Origin: Candidatus Bipolaricaulota bacterium
Lineage (GTDB): Bacteria; Bipolaricaulota; Bipolaricaulia; Bipolaricaulales; Bipolaricaulaceae
Assembly (NCBI GenBank): GCA_014360995.1
Contig: JACIWL010000004.1
Location: 34,206 to 81,447, forward strand
DNA length: 47,242 bases
Direction: 5' to 3'
Shown here: piece after piece, positions 14,822 through 24,053 of the stretch
Layout of the letters: each line of letters starts with the position of its first letter
Position numbering within the stretch: position 1 is the stretch's first letter
Program-made: the position numbers and the translations under genes
Notes under the pieces: model-generated
Told to the model about the DNA's origin: nothing
The model's input: the letters and a program-made list of their open reading frames with translations, nothing else
Database searches by the model: none

Positions 14822-16858
14822 CTAACCTGGCACCACAAGCCGGCTGAGGTCGGCCACCTGGAGGAACAGGCGAGAAAGAGAAAGGAGGAAGCCCAGGCGG
14901 TTTTCCCTGAGATCCCGCTCCTCGCACATCACCAGGACCTGGTCAAAGTAGCGATCGATGGGATCCTTCAGGGCGAGGAGGGCCTCCAAGGCCTCTTTAG
15001 GGCGGTGTTCGGCCATGGCCTTCTCCACGCGCTCTTTGGCCAAAAGGTAGGCCTGCCAAAGCCCGCGCTCCGCCTCCTCCTCAAATAGCTCGGGGTTAAA
15101 GCCCTCGATCTCGTACCCCCGGGTGATATTGCGCACGCGGCCGAAGGCCAAGGCCAGGTCAGCAATTTCCTTTCGCCCCACCAAGGCCTGCAGGGCCTGG
15201 GCCCGCTCCCAGACCCCTAGAAAATCCCCGTCCATTCGGGAAAGCACGGCTTCCGCCACATCGTAAGAAATGCCCCGTTCCTCCAGCGCCGACCGCAGAC
15301 GCTCCCATAGGAATTCTTTCACCGCTTCCGCCGGTGTGGTGCCAGGATAGGCGTCCCGGACCTCCTCGATAACCCCAAAGAGATCAAGCCGGAGGCCCTT
15401 TTCCAAAATGAGCCTGATCGCGGCACTCCCCCGCCGGCGCACACCATATGGATCCCGCGAACCGGTGGGAATCTCCCCCACAAGGATGGGGCCCATCACC
15501 CCATCCAATTTGTCCGCAAGGCTCAGGGCCAGGCCCAACGGAGTTTCCGGAAGTTCATCGCCCTTGCCCCGCGGCCGGACATGCTCAGCAATGGCTTTGG
15601 CCACCTCTTCCCGCTCCCCATCCAAACGGGCATAAATTCCGCCCATCTCCCCTTCAAGCTCCGGGAATTCCCGCACCATCACGGTAAGAAGATCGGCTTT
15701 GGAGAGGTACGCCGCGCGATCCAAAAGCTCCCAAGGAAGGCAAAGCTCCCGCGCCAAAACCCGGCAGATCCGGCGGATGCGCTCCACTCGATCCCAAACG
15801 GTGCCTAGCCGGGCCTCGTAAACAATGCCCTTGAGCTCGGGGACGCGACTTTCCAAAGTTTTTCTGCGGTCTTGCCCGAAGAACTCCTGGGCATCATGGA
15901 GGCGGATGCCCACCACCCGCTCGTAACCCTGGCGGATGACCTCCGCATCCCCTTCTCCTTCGGCAAAGCCCAAAAAGACCTCGGCGATCTTTCCCCCGCG
16001 GGTGAAGGGCACGAATTTCCCCTCCTCCCGCAGGGCCGCCACCACCACCGCCTCGGGGAGCTCCAGGAACTGGCGGGGGATGCGGCCCACCACGGGCCTG
16101 GGCCACTCCGTCTGCCCAAGGATGAGGGTCCAAAGCTCCTCGGAGAGGGCGGCCTTAGCCCCGTACTCTTCCTCCACGGCGCGGATGGCCCTCCGCAGAA
16201 CCTCGGCCCGCTCCGCCGGATCAACAAGGACATGGGCCTCCCGGAGCCTGGTTGTGTACTCCTCCGGCTGGGACAAGTTAAGGGGGTGCCCGAAAAACCG
16301 GTGCCCGAAGGTTTGACGGCCCGCGGAAACCCCGGCCAGCTCCACGGGCACCACCTTCCCCCCAAACAGGACCACCACCCAGCGGATGGGGCGGAGGAAG
16401 GCCATTCCCCCGTTCCAGCGCATGAACTTCGAGCACGGGATTTCCCGCACGGCCTGGGGAACGATTTCCCGCAGGATCTCCTCCGCCGGCCGGCCCGGCC
16501 GCTCCACGCGCAGGAAAAGATATTCCTTCTCCCCTACCTTTCGGCGCACCAATTTTTCTGGGCCTGCCCCATAGCGGCGGAGAAAGCCCTGAGCGGCGGG
16601 AGTCAAATTCCCTTGAGAATCCAAACCCGCGGAGACCGCGGGACCGCGGATCTCCTCCACCGCGTCCTCCTGCCTTTCCGCCACGTCCGAAATGAGGAGG
16701 GCGAAACGCCTGAGGGTCCAAAAAAGGCGGGCCTCTCCATGGGGGAGCCGGGCCTCTTTCAGCCCAAAAAGAAGGTTTTCCCGAAAGCTTTGGGCGATGT
16801 TTTCCGCCTCTTCAGCGGGCAAATCTTCCACGCCGATCTCAACGAGGAGTGCCGGCAC
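14822..16858 (-). CDS. glyS: Glycyl-tRNA synthetase beta subunit
   Basis: A 678-residue beta chain of the bacterial alpha2beta2 glycyl-tRNA synthetase. The N-terminus reads [14 protein letters not shown] and the FLRPIRW motif plus an HD-type region are visible. GTG at 16858 is chosen because GGAGGTG lies just upstream and the conserved LLVEIG follows at once; it sits 20 bases inside glyQ. Earlier in-frame codons only read glyQ in another frame. The beta chain carries tRNA recognition. It is part of the run from metG to rng. Confidence 0.95.
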   Translation of the reverse strand: MPALLVEIGVEDLPAEEAENIAQSFRENLLFGLKEARLPHGEARLFWTLRRFALLISDVAERQEDAVEEIRGPAVSAGLDSQGNLTPAAQGFLRRYGAGPEKLVRRKVGEKEYLFLRVERPGRPAEEILREIVPQAVREIPCSKFMRWNGGMAFLRPIRWVVVLFGGKVVPVELAGVSAGRQTFGHRFFGHPLNLSQPEEYTTRLREAHVLVDPAERAEVLRRAIRAVEEEYGAKAALSEELWTLILGQTEWPRPVVGRIPRQFLELPEAVVVAALREEGKFVPFTRGGKIAEVFLGFAEGEGDAEVIRQGYERVVGIRLHDAQEFFGQDRRKTLESRVPELKGIVYEARLGTVWDRVERIRRICRVLARELCLPWELLDRAAYLSKADLLTVMVREFPELEGEMGGIYARLDGEREEVAKAIAEHVRPRGKGDELPETPLGLALSLADKLDGVMGPILVGEIPTGSRDPYGVRRRGSAAIRLILEKGLRLDLFGVIEEVRDAYPGTTPAEAVKEFLWERLRSALEERGISYDVAEAVLSRMDGDFLGVWERAQALQALVGRKEIADLALAFGRVRNITRGYEIEGFNPELFEEEAERGLWQAYLLAKERVEKAMAEHRPKEALEALLALKDPIDRYFDQVLVMCEERDLRENRLGFLLSLSRLFLQVADLSRLVVPG

Positions 16859-17702
16859 GCACCACCTCCGAAAGATAGACCTCGGCGCAAGCCCGGGCCA
16901 AGGCCCGCACCCGCGCAATATAGCTTTCCCGCTCGGCCGTAGCCAGCGCCCCCCGGGCATCCAGGGTGTTGAAAAGATGGGAGCAGCGCAGGGTATGGTC
17001 GTAGGCGGGAAAAACAAGGCCCTGGGCAAGACACTCTTTGGCCTCGGCCTCGTAAAAATCGAACATCGTGCGGGCCCGCTCTACGGAGGCCTTCTCGAAG
17101 TGGTAAACGCTGAATTGGCGCTCCCTCTCCCGGAACATCTCCCCGTAGGTGAGCCAATCCGTCCAGCGCAGATCGAACGCGGAGTCCTTCCCTTGGAGGA
17201 AAAGGGCGATCCGCTCAAGACCGTAGGTCAATTCCACGGAAACTGGGTCCAAATCCACCCCGCCCATCTGCTGAAAGTACGTGAACTGGGTGATCTCCAT
17301 CCCGTCCAGCCACACCTGCCAGCCCACGCCCCAGGCTCCCAGGGTGGGGGATTCCCAGTCGTCGTGGGCGAATTTTACGTCGTGCTTCCGCAGATCCAGG
17401 CCTACCGCCTCCAGGGAGCGCAGGTAAAGGTCCTGGATATCTGGAGGAGGGGGCTTCAGGATCACCTGGTATTGGTGGTGGAGGCCGAAGCGGATGGGGT
17501 TTTCGCCGTAGCGGCCATCGGCGGGCCGCCGGGAGGGCTCCACATAGGCCACCCGCCACGGCCGCGGCCCCAAAACCCCAAAGAACGTGGCGGGGTTAAA
17601 GGTGCCTGCGCCCTTTTCCACGTCGTACGGCTCCACAATGGCGCAGCCCTGCTTTCGCCAAAACTGGTGCAGGGAGAGGATCAAATCCTGAAAGGTCTTC
17701 AT
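16839..17702 (-). CDS. glyQ: Glycyl-tRNA synthetase alpha subunit
   Basis: A 287-residue catalytic alpha subunit. It opens [20 protein letters not shown] and contains [10 protein letters not shown] and [19 protein letters not shown], all characteristic of GlyQ. The alpha/beta enzyme type is bacterial, unlike the single-chain enzyme of archaea. The ATG at 17702 overlaps the rplT stop as ATGA, and the end overlaps glyS by 20 bases. Confidence 0.97.
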   Translation of the reverse strand: MKTFQDLILSLHQFWRKQGCAIVEPYDVEKGAGTFNPATFFGVLGPRPWRVAYVEPSRRPADGRYGENPIRFGLHHQYQVILKPPPPDIQDLYLRSLEAVGLDLRKHDVKFAHDDWESPTLGAWGVGWQVWLDGMEITQFTYFQQMGGVDLDPVSVELTYGLERIALFLQGKDSAFDLRWTDWLTYGEMFRERERQFSVYHFEKASVERARTMFDFYEAEAKECLAQGLVFPAYDHTLRCSHLFNTLDARGALATAERESYIARVRALARACAEVYLSEVVRAGTPR

Positions 17703-18046
17703 GCGCTTTTTGCGACCTCCACTACTTTCTCGAAGGCCTGGGGATCGCGGATAGCGAGCTCGGCAAGGACTTTGCGGTTCAGGCCGACCCCAGCCCTGCG
17801 GAGCGCCCCCATGAAGCGGGAGTAGTTGAACCCGTAGGGGCGAACGGCCGCGCCGATCCGGATGATCCAGAGCCGCCGGAACTCCCGCTTACGGAGCTTG
17901 CGGGAGACGAAATGATGCCGTAGGGCCTTGAGGAGGGACTGCTTGGCAATGCGGTAGCAGTTCTTCCTTTTGCCCTTGTAGCCCTTGGTCATGTCCAGGA
18001 CTTTTCGCCTTTTTCGTGCGTGTTTGACACCGCCCGGAACGCGCAT
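17699..18046 (-). CDS. rplT: 50S ribosomal protein L20
   Basis: A 115-residue basic protein, [17 protein letters not shown]..., with the [16 protein letters not shown] and [16 protein letters not shown] blocks of L20. L20 is needed early in 50S assembly and in many bacteria represses its own operon. It follows rpmI by 11 bases in the standard infC-rpmI-rplT order, and its stop overlaps the glyQ start. No obvious L20-binding leader structure can be made out in the 22 bases before infC. Confidence 0.98.
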   Translation of the reverse strand: MRVPGGVKHARKRRKVLDMTKGYKGKRKNCYRIAKQSLLKALRHHFVSRKLRKREFRRLWIIRIGAAVRPYGFNYSRFMGALRRAGVGLNRKVLAELAIRDPQAFEKVVEVAKSA

Positions 18047-18057
18047 ATCCCACCTCC

Positions 18058-18252
18058 CTATACGCCAAGGAGCCTGCGCATGATCTTTTTATTGGCGCCG
18101 GTGACCTCCACCGGCCGGCGGGCGGCGCGCTTGTATTGCCCGCGCTTTTTGGAAAGTTTATGCACGTACCCGGCCTTGCGGTGGAAAATGCGCCCCGTCG
18201 CCGTCACCTTGAACCTTTTCGCCGAAGCTCGATGGGTCTTCCCCGGTTTCAT
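18058..18252 (-). CDS. rpmI: 50S ribosomal protein L35
   Basis: A 64-residue basic protein starting [20 protein letters not shown], matching L35 in length and sequence. Its ATG overlaps the infC stop as ATGA, and AAGGAGGTG precedes it. It stands in the conserved infC-rpmI-rplT block. Confidence 0.98.
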   Translation of the reverse strand: MKPGKTHRASAKRFKVTATGRIFHRKAGYVHKLSKKRGQYKRAARRPVEVTGANKKIMRRLLGV

Positions 18253-18767
18253 GAGCCACCTCCTTTTCGAGAAATGGGGGCAAGGACGATCTCCAAATTC
18301 CGGCCGCGTTCCGTGGCATCTTGCTCCACCTTGGCCAGATCCTGGGTGAGCTCGGCCACCCGGGCCAAGAGCTCCTTGCCCTTTTCCATATGGATGATCT
18401 GGCGACCCTTGAAGAACACGACCGCCCGCACCTTCATCCCCTCTTCCAAAAACTCCCGGATCCGCTGGACCTTGGTCCGAAAGTCGTGCTCCCCGGTCTG
18501 GATGGTGAACTTGACCTCCTTAACTTTACCCGCCTTGGGCTGCTTTTTCTCCCGTTTTTGCAGCTGATAGCGGTACTTGCCAAAGTCCACAATTTTGCAG
18601 ACCACGGGATTTGCCTCCGGAGCGACCTCCACAAGATCCAGGCCTCGCTCTCTGGCCAAAGCTAACGCCTTTTCCCGGGGGACAACCCCCAAATTCCGTC
18701 CGTCACTATCAATGAGCAAAACCTCCTTGGCCTGTATCTGCTCGTTTATGCGAAACGCCCGCTTAAT
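18249..18767 (-). CDS. infC: Translation initiation factor IF-3 (AUU start)
   Basis: A 172-residue IF-3 that keeps 30S subunits apart from 50S and rejects non-standard start codons. An ordinary start at 18719 (TTG) would give a protein without its N-terminus. Upstream in frame, after GGAGGG, an ATT at 18765-18767 opens KRAFRINEQIQAKEV, the conserved IF-3 N-terminus. Starting infC at AUU lets IF-3 repress its own synthesis in Escherichia coli, and the same is inferred here. nadD ends 22 bases upstream; rpmI overlaps the stop. Confidence 0.95.
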   Translation of the reverse strand: MKRAFRINEQIQAKEVLLIDSDGRNLGVVPREKALALARERGLDLVEVAPEANPVVCKIVDFGKYRYQLQKREKKQPKAGKVKEVKFTIQTGEHDFRTKVQRIREFLEEGMKVRAVVFFKGRQIIHMEKGKELLARVAELTQDLAKVEQDATERGRNLEIVLAPISRKGGGS

Positions 18768-18789
18768 GGACCTACCCTCCTTTCCTCGC

Positions 18790-19407
18790 CTATTCTAGGG
18801 GCGAGGTCCTCTTTGCGCCATAAAGGCCGTGCTCGCGGATGAACCGATCCACCGCCTCCGGCACAAGGCCCTGCGTGGGCAACCCCAGCCTGTAGCGCCG
18901 CCGCACCTCCGTGGAGGAAAGGGCGATGGGGGTCATATTCAGAACATGGATCTCGGCCCGATCAAAAGGAGGGCGGCGAAAAACCTCGAGATCCACGCCC
19001 GGCCGGGGAGCCACAATGAAAGGGCACAACGTGAGAAGCCGCGGCCAATCACGCCAGATCTCGATTTGCGAAAAAATGTCAGCGCCAACGATGTAGGCCA
19101 CGCCCTCCGGATACTCCTTCCTAAGAAGCTCGATGGTGTCCACGGTGTAGGCCGGACCGGGGCGATCCAGCTCCACCCTGGATACGGAAAGCCCAGGCCG
19201 GCCGGAGATGGCCAATTTCACCATCTCGTAGCGCAATTCTCCCGAAACCCCGTCCGCCACCTCCCGGTGCGGCGGATGAGCGGTGGGAATAAAGAGAACC
19301 TCTTTGAGGCCAAACTGGCGCAGCGCCTCCTCCGCCACCCGCAGGTGCCCAACGTGAATGGGGTTGAATGTCCCCCCAAAAAGCCCGACCTTACCCGCCA
19401 AACTCAA
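18790..19407 (-). CDS. nadD: Nicotinate-nucleotide adenylyltransferase
   Basis: A 205-residue enzyme that joins nicotinate mononucleotide and ATP to form deamido-NAD. The nucleotidyl-transferase motif GLFGGTFNPIHVGHL is at residues 8-22 and the SSTEVRRR motif is near the C-terminus. The start is a TTG at 19407 inside the end of obg (17-base overlap); a second TTG two codons on is an alternative. obg-nadD adjacency is common in bacteria. Confidence 0.96.
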   Translation of the reverse strand: MSLAGKVGLFGGTFNPIHVGHLRVAEEALRQFGLKEVLFIPTAHPPHREVADGVSGELRYEMVKLAISGRPGLSVSRVELDRPGPAYTVDTIELLRKEYPEGVAYIVGADIFSQIEIWRDWPRLLTLCPFIVAPRPGVDLEVFRRPPFDRAEIHVLNMTPIALSSTEVRRRYRLGLPTQGLVPEAVDRFIREHGLYGAKRTSPLE

Positions 19408-20659
19408 GGATTTTTCCCCCGATTTTTACCGGACTTCCCGGAGCAATTCCGCGGCGGCGCAATGCCCGCACCACCCCCAGCCGGTCCAACTCCTCCCACA
19501 GGTACTCCCGGGCGTCGGGGGTGGAGAGATCTAGCCTAGTCACGAGGCTTTCCACCACCGGGCCCCGCACCTCCCAACATTCGCCCCCGTCCACCACCTC
19601 GTAAGGGGGCGGCCCGGGCGTGAGATCCCACACCTTCCTTCGCGGCCGGATTTCTTCTTTCGCCTCAGGGAGCTCCGCGAGTTTTTTCCAGAGCACTTCG
19701 ATGAGCTCCTTGACCCCCTGTCCGGTGAGGGCTGAGATGGGATACAAAACTATCCCCTCCCGGGAAAACCGCTCCCTTTCCCGCTCCACCTCCTCCGGGG
19801 AAAGGAGGTCGATCTTATTTCCCGCCACCACCTCCGGCTTTTCCCGCAGTTCATCCCAGGCCGCGAGCTCCTTGCGGATGGCGAAGTAGTCAGCAAGGGG
19901 GTCCCGGCCCTCCACCCGCGCCAGGTCCACAAGATGCAACAGGATCTTGGCCCGCATGGCATGGCGCAGAAATCGGTCGCCAAGCCCCTTCCCCTCGTGG
20001 GCCCCTTCAATAAGCCCGGGAAGATCGGCCATGACGAAGGTTTTTCCCTCGCCCACCTGGACCACCCCGAGGTTGGGAACAAGGGTGGTGAAGGGGTAAG
20101 CCGCCACTTTGGGCTTTTTGTCGGAAACCCGGGAAAGAAGAGAGGATTTCCCCACGTTGGGAAAACCGATGATACCCACATCCGCAAGGAGACGCAGTTC
20201 CAAGCGGAGCCAGCGCTCTTCTCCGGGCTCGCCCAGCTCCCGGATACGGGGGGCCTGGCGAACGGAGGTCACAAAGGACCGGTTGCCCCGGCCGCCGCGG
20301 CCGCCCTTGGCCACCACCACCTCTTGCCCTTCCTCAGCTAAATCAGCGAGGATCTCCCCGGAGTGAAGGTCTTTCACCACGGTTCCCACGGGAACGAGGA
20401 TGACCAAATCCTCGCCGCGCTTTCCCTGGCGGTTATTGGGGCCGCCCGGACCACCATCCTCGGCCCGGAAATGGACCTGGTTTTGAAAGTGGGCGAAGGT
20501 GTTGACCGCGCGGCTGGCCTTGAGGATCACGTCGCCGCCGTCGCCACCCCGACCCCCGTCAGGGGAGCCCTTGGGGTTGTGGCGCGTGCGGTGAAAGCTG
20601 ATGAGGCCATCCCCGCCCTTGCCCCCGGCCACGTGGATGACGGCTTCGTCGAACTGCAC
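19391..20659 (-). CDS. obg: GTPase Obg/CgtA
   Basis: A 422-residue ribosome-assembly and stress GTPase. The N-terminal glycine-rich Obg fold (GGKGGDGLISFHR, GGRGGDGGDVILKA) covers about residues 1-157. The G domain has the P-loop GFPNVGKSS, DLPGLIEGAHEG and NKID. A C-terminal OCT domain (WEVRGPVVESLV) completes the protein. Start is a GTG at 20659, 9 bases after rpmA. rplU-rpmA-obg is a standard bacterial order. Confidence 0.98.
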   Translation of the reverse strand: MQFDEAVIHVAGGKGGDGLISFHRTRHNPKGSPDGGRGGDGGDVILKASRAVNTFAHFQNQVHFRAEDGGPGGPNNRQGKRGEDLVILVPVGTVVKDLHSGEILADLAEEGQEVVVAKGGRGGRGNRSFVTSVRQAPRIRELGEPGEERWLRLELRLLADVGIIGFPNVGKSSLLSRVSDKKPKVAAYPFTTLVPNLGVVQVGEGKTFVMADLPGLIEGAHEGKGLGDRFLRHAMRAKILLHLVDLARVEGRDPLADYFAIRKELAAWDELREKPEVVAGNKIDLLSPEEVERERERFSREGIVLYPISALTGQGVKELIEVLWKKLAELPEAKEEIRPRRKVWDLTPGPPPYEVVDGGECWEVRGPVVESLVTRLDLSTPDAREYLWEELDRLGVVRALRRRGIAPGSPVKIGGKILEFGG

Positions 20660-20668
20660 GCGGGGACC

Positions 20669-20929
20669 CTACTTCCCCTCCTCCAAGGGGATCACGTTCA
20701 CGTAGATGCGCTTGTGGCCAGCGAATTCCACAAGGCCGGTGGTCGTGGCGTAGATCGTGAAATCCCGGCCCATCTTCACCCCGCGGCCGGGATAAAACTT
20801 CGTCCCCCGCTGGCGCACGATGATGCACCCGGGCCAAACCAATTCGCCGCCAAAGCGCTTGACGCCCAGCCGCTTCCCGGGGGAGTCGTGGACGTTCTGG
20901 GTGGAACCGCCGCTTGCCTTGTGCGCCAT
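20669..20929 (-). CDS. rpmA: 50S ribosomal protein L27
   Basis: An 86-residue L27 with [13 protein letters not shown] and [15 protein letters not shown]. The N-terminus is MAHKASGG, so it has no leader peptide of the kind that Prp proteases remove in Firmicutes and relatives. This matters because a degenerate Prp-like gene lies directly upstream. AGGAGGTG precedes the ATG. Confidence 0.98.
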   Translation of the reverse strand: MAHKASGGSTQNVHDSPGKRLGVKRFGGELVWPGCIIVRQRGTKFYPGRGVKMGRDFTIYATTTGLVEFAGHKRIYVNVIPLEEGK

Positions 20930-20942
20930 CTTCCATCACCTC

Positions 20943-21263
20943 CTAAACGAGCACATCCAGCCCCACTTCCCGCACGGCCACTTTTCCTGGCCGATCCTGG
21001 GCCAGGGCCCGCAGCCCCAAGACCATGGTCTCCATTATCGCGTCGATCTCGCGGTCCAAAAAGAGGTCGGACCGGTCCACCCGGAAGCGGAGGACCGAGC
21101 CCTCGCGGGAGACCTCCGGGTCCAGGTGCAGGTAGTGCTTCATCCCGAGGATCGGGGCCTCCACGAGCATGGCCGCAGCCAGCCCCTCCGGGGAGTCATC
21201 CCCATATAGGGTGACCACCTGCACCCGCCCCTCGTCATCCCGCTCGATCAGAACTTCAACCAT
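20943..21263 (-). CDS. Prp-like protein lacking the protease catalytic residues
   Basis: A 106-residue protein between rplU and rpmA, the place of the ribosomal-processing cysteine protease Prp (YsxB). Overall shape fits: MVEVLIERDDEGRVQVVTLYG, then a helix, then a C-terminal DAIMETMVLGLRALAQ helix. Where Prp has GHA and a catalytic Cys in CAAVS, this protein has GDDSPEG and AAAMLV, with no Cys at all in the chain. It is therefore probably catalytically dead, matching an L27 that needs no trimming. It may keep a structural or assembly role. It overlaps rplU by 8 bases. Confidence 0.7.
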   Translation of the reverse strand: MVEVLIERDDEGRVQVVTLYGDDSPEGLAAAMLVEAPILGMKHYLHLDPEVSREGSVLRFRVDRSDLFLDREIDAIMETMVLGLRALAQDRPGKVAVREVGLDVLV

Positions 21264-21582
21264 CGCTCTCCCGCTCGATGGCCAGGATTTTGGTACGCAT
21301 GAAGGGCTGGCGATGCCCCTTCTTGCGCCGATAGCCCTTCTTGGGCATGAACTTGAAGATGATCACCTTGGGAAGTTTCCCGATCTCCTGCACCTCTCCC
21401 ACCACGCGCACTCCCTGAAGGTAGGGTTTTCCCACCTCGATGCGCTCGCCGTTTCGGAAAAGGAGGACCCGGTCGAAGGTGATGCGCTCGCCCACCTGAA
21501 CCCCGGGGACGACCTCATGGATCACCTCGAGGCCGGGTTCCACGAAATATTGCTTCCCGCCTATTTCCACAACGCCGTACAT
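21256..21582 (-). CDS. rplU: 50S ribosomal protein L21
   Basis: A 108-residue L21, MYGVVEIGGKQYFVEPG..., ending with KKGYRRKKGHRQPFMRTKI, as in the family. It is the first ribosomal gene after metG (36-base gap) and is followed by the Prp-like gene and rpmA. Confidence 0.98.
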   Translation of the reverse strand: MYGVVEIGGKQYFVEPGLEVIHEVVPGVQVGERITFDRVLLFRNGERIEVGKPYLQGVRVVGEVQEIGKLPKVIIFKFMPKKGYRRKKGHRQPFMRTKILAIERESDG

Positions 21583-21618
21583 TGCTCACCTCGCCAGCGC
21601 CGTCTCTTTTAGCTAATC

Positions 21619-23583
21619 CTACCGAATACGCGCGCCCGGTTCTACTTCCCGATCCGGCCCGATCAAAGCCAAAGTTCCATCGGACGCGGCAAGTATCATG
21701 CCCTCGGAGCGGATGCCCCTAATCACCGCGGGTTTGAGGTTGGCCACCATGGCCACAAGCCTACCCCGAAGCTCCTCCGGGTTATAGTGCTTGCGGATCC
21801 CCGCCACCACCTGGACCTGCCGATCCCCCAAGTCCAGGATGAGCTTTAGGAGTTTATCCGCGCCGGGGATCTCCTCGGCATGGACGATCCGGGCCACCCG
21901 AAGATCGATTTTCTGGAACTCCTCCAGCGAAACCAGCCCCTCTTCCTTCATCATGGCATACCTCCGCTTGAGATCCTCGATGTCCACGTGGGCCAAGAGG
22001 GGGCGGGGTTGCGCGGAAAGCCTGGTCCCACCACACCCCACCTCCACCTCCGCAAGACTCGGTTCTCTTATCCCTAAAAGGCCGTAGATCTCCCGGGAGA
22101 ACATGGGGACGAACGGATCAAGGAGGATGGCGATGGCTTTGACGAGGTGCGCCGCGGAGGCCACGGCCTCCTCATCGCCGGTAGCCCAGGGAGCACGGCT
22201 TTGGAAGAAGCCGTTGGCGAAAACGGCGAGCTTCGCCACCTCCCGCAGGGCCGGGGCAAGCTGCCCAGCCCGGATCGCCGCCCAAACCCCATCCACGGCG
22301 GCCTTGATCTCCGCCAATACCGCCGGCGCCGTGGGCCGCTCCGGTACAACCCCGCCGTACTTGTTCCACACAAAAGAAAGTACCCGGTGGACGAAGTTGG
22401 CGATGTTGTCCACAAGGACGGCGTTGATCGCCTTATCCAGCTCAATCCACGAGAACTCCACGTCCTTCGTTTCCGGCCGGTTATAAAAGAGGTAGAACCG
22501 CCAATACACGGGCGGCAAAAGCTTTAAAGCCTCGTCGGCAAAGACCCCGACGCGCCTGGTTTTAGAAAATTGTTCCCCGCCTTCCCAGTTCAAATATTCC
22601 ACGGCGGAGATCTGGTCAGGAAGATGGAACGGCCGACCAGTGGCCAAAAGGAGGGCGGGAAGGATCACGGTGTGGAAGGGGATGTTATCCTTGCCCTGGG
22701 TATAAATGTGCCAGACGTCCTCGCCGTACCAGAAATCCTTCCACCTTTCCTCCTCGCCGCGGCGGCGGAAGTATTCCACAGTGGCGGACAAATACCCGAG
22801 CACGGCCTCCGCCCACACGTAGATCACCTTTCCCTCTGCGCCGTGGAAGGGGGCGGGAATGCCCCACAAAAGATCCCTCGTCACCGCCCGTGGCCGCAAC
22901 CCCTCCTCAATCATCCTTTCCGTAAAAAGCTTGACGTTACCCTGAAAAGCGCGGCTACGTACATACTCCAAAAGCTTTGGCCGAAGCTTCTCCAGGTCCA
23001 GATACCAATGCCGGGTGGGTTTTCGGATCACCTCGGTGGAGCCACAAAAGGCGCAACGGGGGGAGATGAGCATCTCCGGCTCAAGGAGGGCCCCACAGGC
23101 GTCGCACTGGTTCCCTTGGGCGTACGGATAGCCACATTTTGGGCAAGTACCCACGATGAACCGATCCGCCAAGAACCGCCCACAGGATCGACAATAGGCC
23201 CGCTCCTCCTCTTGAGAGAAAATGTAGCCGTTCGCCTCCATCTCCCGAAAGAGGGCCGTCACCATCTCTTTGTGGATCGGGCTTTCTGTAGTGGTGTAGT
23301 TATCGATGTCCACTTCGAACTCCCGAAGGATCCGGACGATCTCCTCGTGAACGCGGCTTGCGAGCTCCGCTGGGGTCAGCCCCTGGCGGTGGGCCTCATA
23401 CTCGATCTTCGTCCCGTGGGCGTCGGTTCCGGAGACGTGGAGGACTTCATAGCCGGCCAAGCGGTAAAAGCGGGTGAAGGCGTCCCCGGAAAGGAGGCAA
23501 CCGATGAGGTTGCCCAAGTGGGGCACACCCGACCCATAGGGCCAGGCGCTGCACACCAAAATCCTCTTTGCCCGCGGCAGCAC
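21619..23583 (-). CDS. metG: Methionyl-tRNA synthetase with C-terminal tRNA-binding domain
   Basis: A 654-residue class I synthetase. The HIGH-type motif reads PHLGN near residue 20. Zinc cysteines occur as CRSC, CPKC, CDAC and CAFC (about residues 125-175), and the KMSKS loop reads FSKTRR. The last about 100 residues (FQKIDLRVARIVHAEEIPGA) are a Trbp111/EMAPII-type domain for dimerisation and tRNA binding. GTG at 23583 follows GGAGGGGAGAA; the longer frame to 23616 crosses the promoter. It is the first gene of the translation-related run. Confidence 0.97.
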   Translation of the reverse strand: MLPRAKRILVCSAWPYGSGVPHLGNLIGCLLSGDAFTRFYRLAGYEVLHVSGTDAHGTKIEYEAHRQGLTPAELASRVHEEIVRILREFEVDIDNYTTTESPIHKEMVTALFREMEANGYIFSQEEERAYCRSCGRFLADRFIVGTCPKCGYPYAQGNQCDACGALLEPEMLISPRCAFCGSTEVIRKPTRHWYLDLEKLRPKLLEYVRSRAFQGNVKLFTERMIEEGLRPRAVTRDLLWGIPAPFHGAEGKVIYVWAEAVLGYLSATVEYFRRRGEEERWKDFWYGEDVWHIYTQGKDNIPFHTVILPALLLATGRPFHLPDQISAVEYLNWEGGEQFSKTRRVGVFADEALKLLPPVYWRFYLFYNRPETKDVEFSWIELDKAINAVLVDNIANFVHRVLSFVWNKYGGVVPERPTAPAVLAEIKAAVDGVWAAIRAGQLAPALREVAKLAVFANGFFQSRAPWATGDEEAVASAAHLVKAIAILLDPFVPMFSREIYGLLGIREPSLAEVEVGCGGTRLSAQPRPLLAHVDIEDLKRRYAMMKEEGLVSLEEFQKIDLRVARIVHAEEIPGADKLLKLILDLGDRQVQVVAGIRKHYNPEELRGRLVAMVANLKPAVIRGIRSEGMILAASDGTLALIGPDREVEPGARIR

Positions 23584-23604
23584 TTCTCCCCTCCGATGGG
23601 GGCG

Positions 23605-23610
23605 ATTATA
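23605..23610 (-). promoter_or_regulatory. Putative -10 box for the metG-to-rng run
   Basis: A perfect TATAAT on the minus strand lies 21 bases upstream of the metG GTG, with GGAGG between. No good -35 is seen; GTAGTC is at 17-base spacing. No other clear promoter was noticed between here and rng, but internal promoters cannot be excluded. Confidence 0.5.
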
Positions 23611-23648
23611 GCCCACACGGAGGGGAAGACTACGGTAAACTACGGTCC

Positions 23649-24053
23649 GTGCGGCCGGCGACTATCGGAAAAGAATTAGTGGTGCGGACGGAAAACCGCG
23701 TCGGCCTCCTTGCCGATATCGCCCGGCTTCTTTCCAATCAAGGGATCAACATCCTCGCCACCGCCGTGTTCGTCCTCGGGGAGGAGGCGGAGCTGCACCT
23801 TGTGGTGGACGCCCACCACTACGCCTTGGAGAGCTTGCGGGAAGCGGAGTTCCCGACGGAGGAGCGGGAGGTTGTGCTCGTGGAGCTTCCCAACCGGCCT
23901 GGGTTTCTTAGGCGCATCACGGAAGCCCTGGCCCGGCACGACCTGGATATCCGCTACCTCTACGCCTCCACCGCCGTGGACACCCCCCATACCCTCGTAG
24001 TCTTCTCCTGCACCCACAACGGAAAGGCTGTCCTTCTTTTACGCGAGCGCTAA
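23649..24053 (+). CDS. Tandem ACT-domain protein
   Basis: A 134-residue protein made of two ACT-like repeats: KELVVRTENRVGLLADIARL with GINILATAVFV, then VVLVELPNRPGFLRRITEAL with LDIRYLYAS. ACT domains bind amino acids or other small ligands and regulate metabolism. Nothing else is fused, so it is probably a free regulatory or ligand-sensing subunit. GTG at 23649 is chosen because the upstream in-frame stretch overlaps the metG promoter; there is no strong ribosome site. It is divergent from metG and ends in a four-base overlap with mscL. Confidence 0.8.
   Translation: MRPATIGKELVVRTENRVGLLADIARLLSNQGINILATAVFVLGEEAELHLVVDAHHYALESLREAEFPTEEREVVLVELPNRPGFLRRITEALARHDLDIRYLYASTAVDTPHTLVVFSCTHNGKAVLLLRER

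Noticed and set aside
15872-16942. A 356-codon plus-strand open frame opposite glyS
   Set aside because: Antisense shadow of glyS/glyQ with Pro/His-rich composition and no domain.
22570-23679. A 369-codon plus-strand open frame
   Set aside because: It is antisense to metG along its whole length. The metG product matches a known enzyme; the other frame shows no family motif and reflects high GC.
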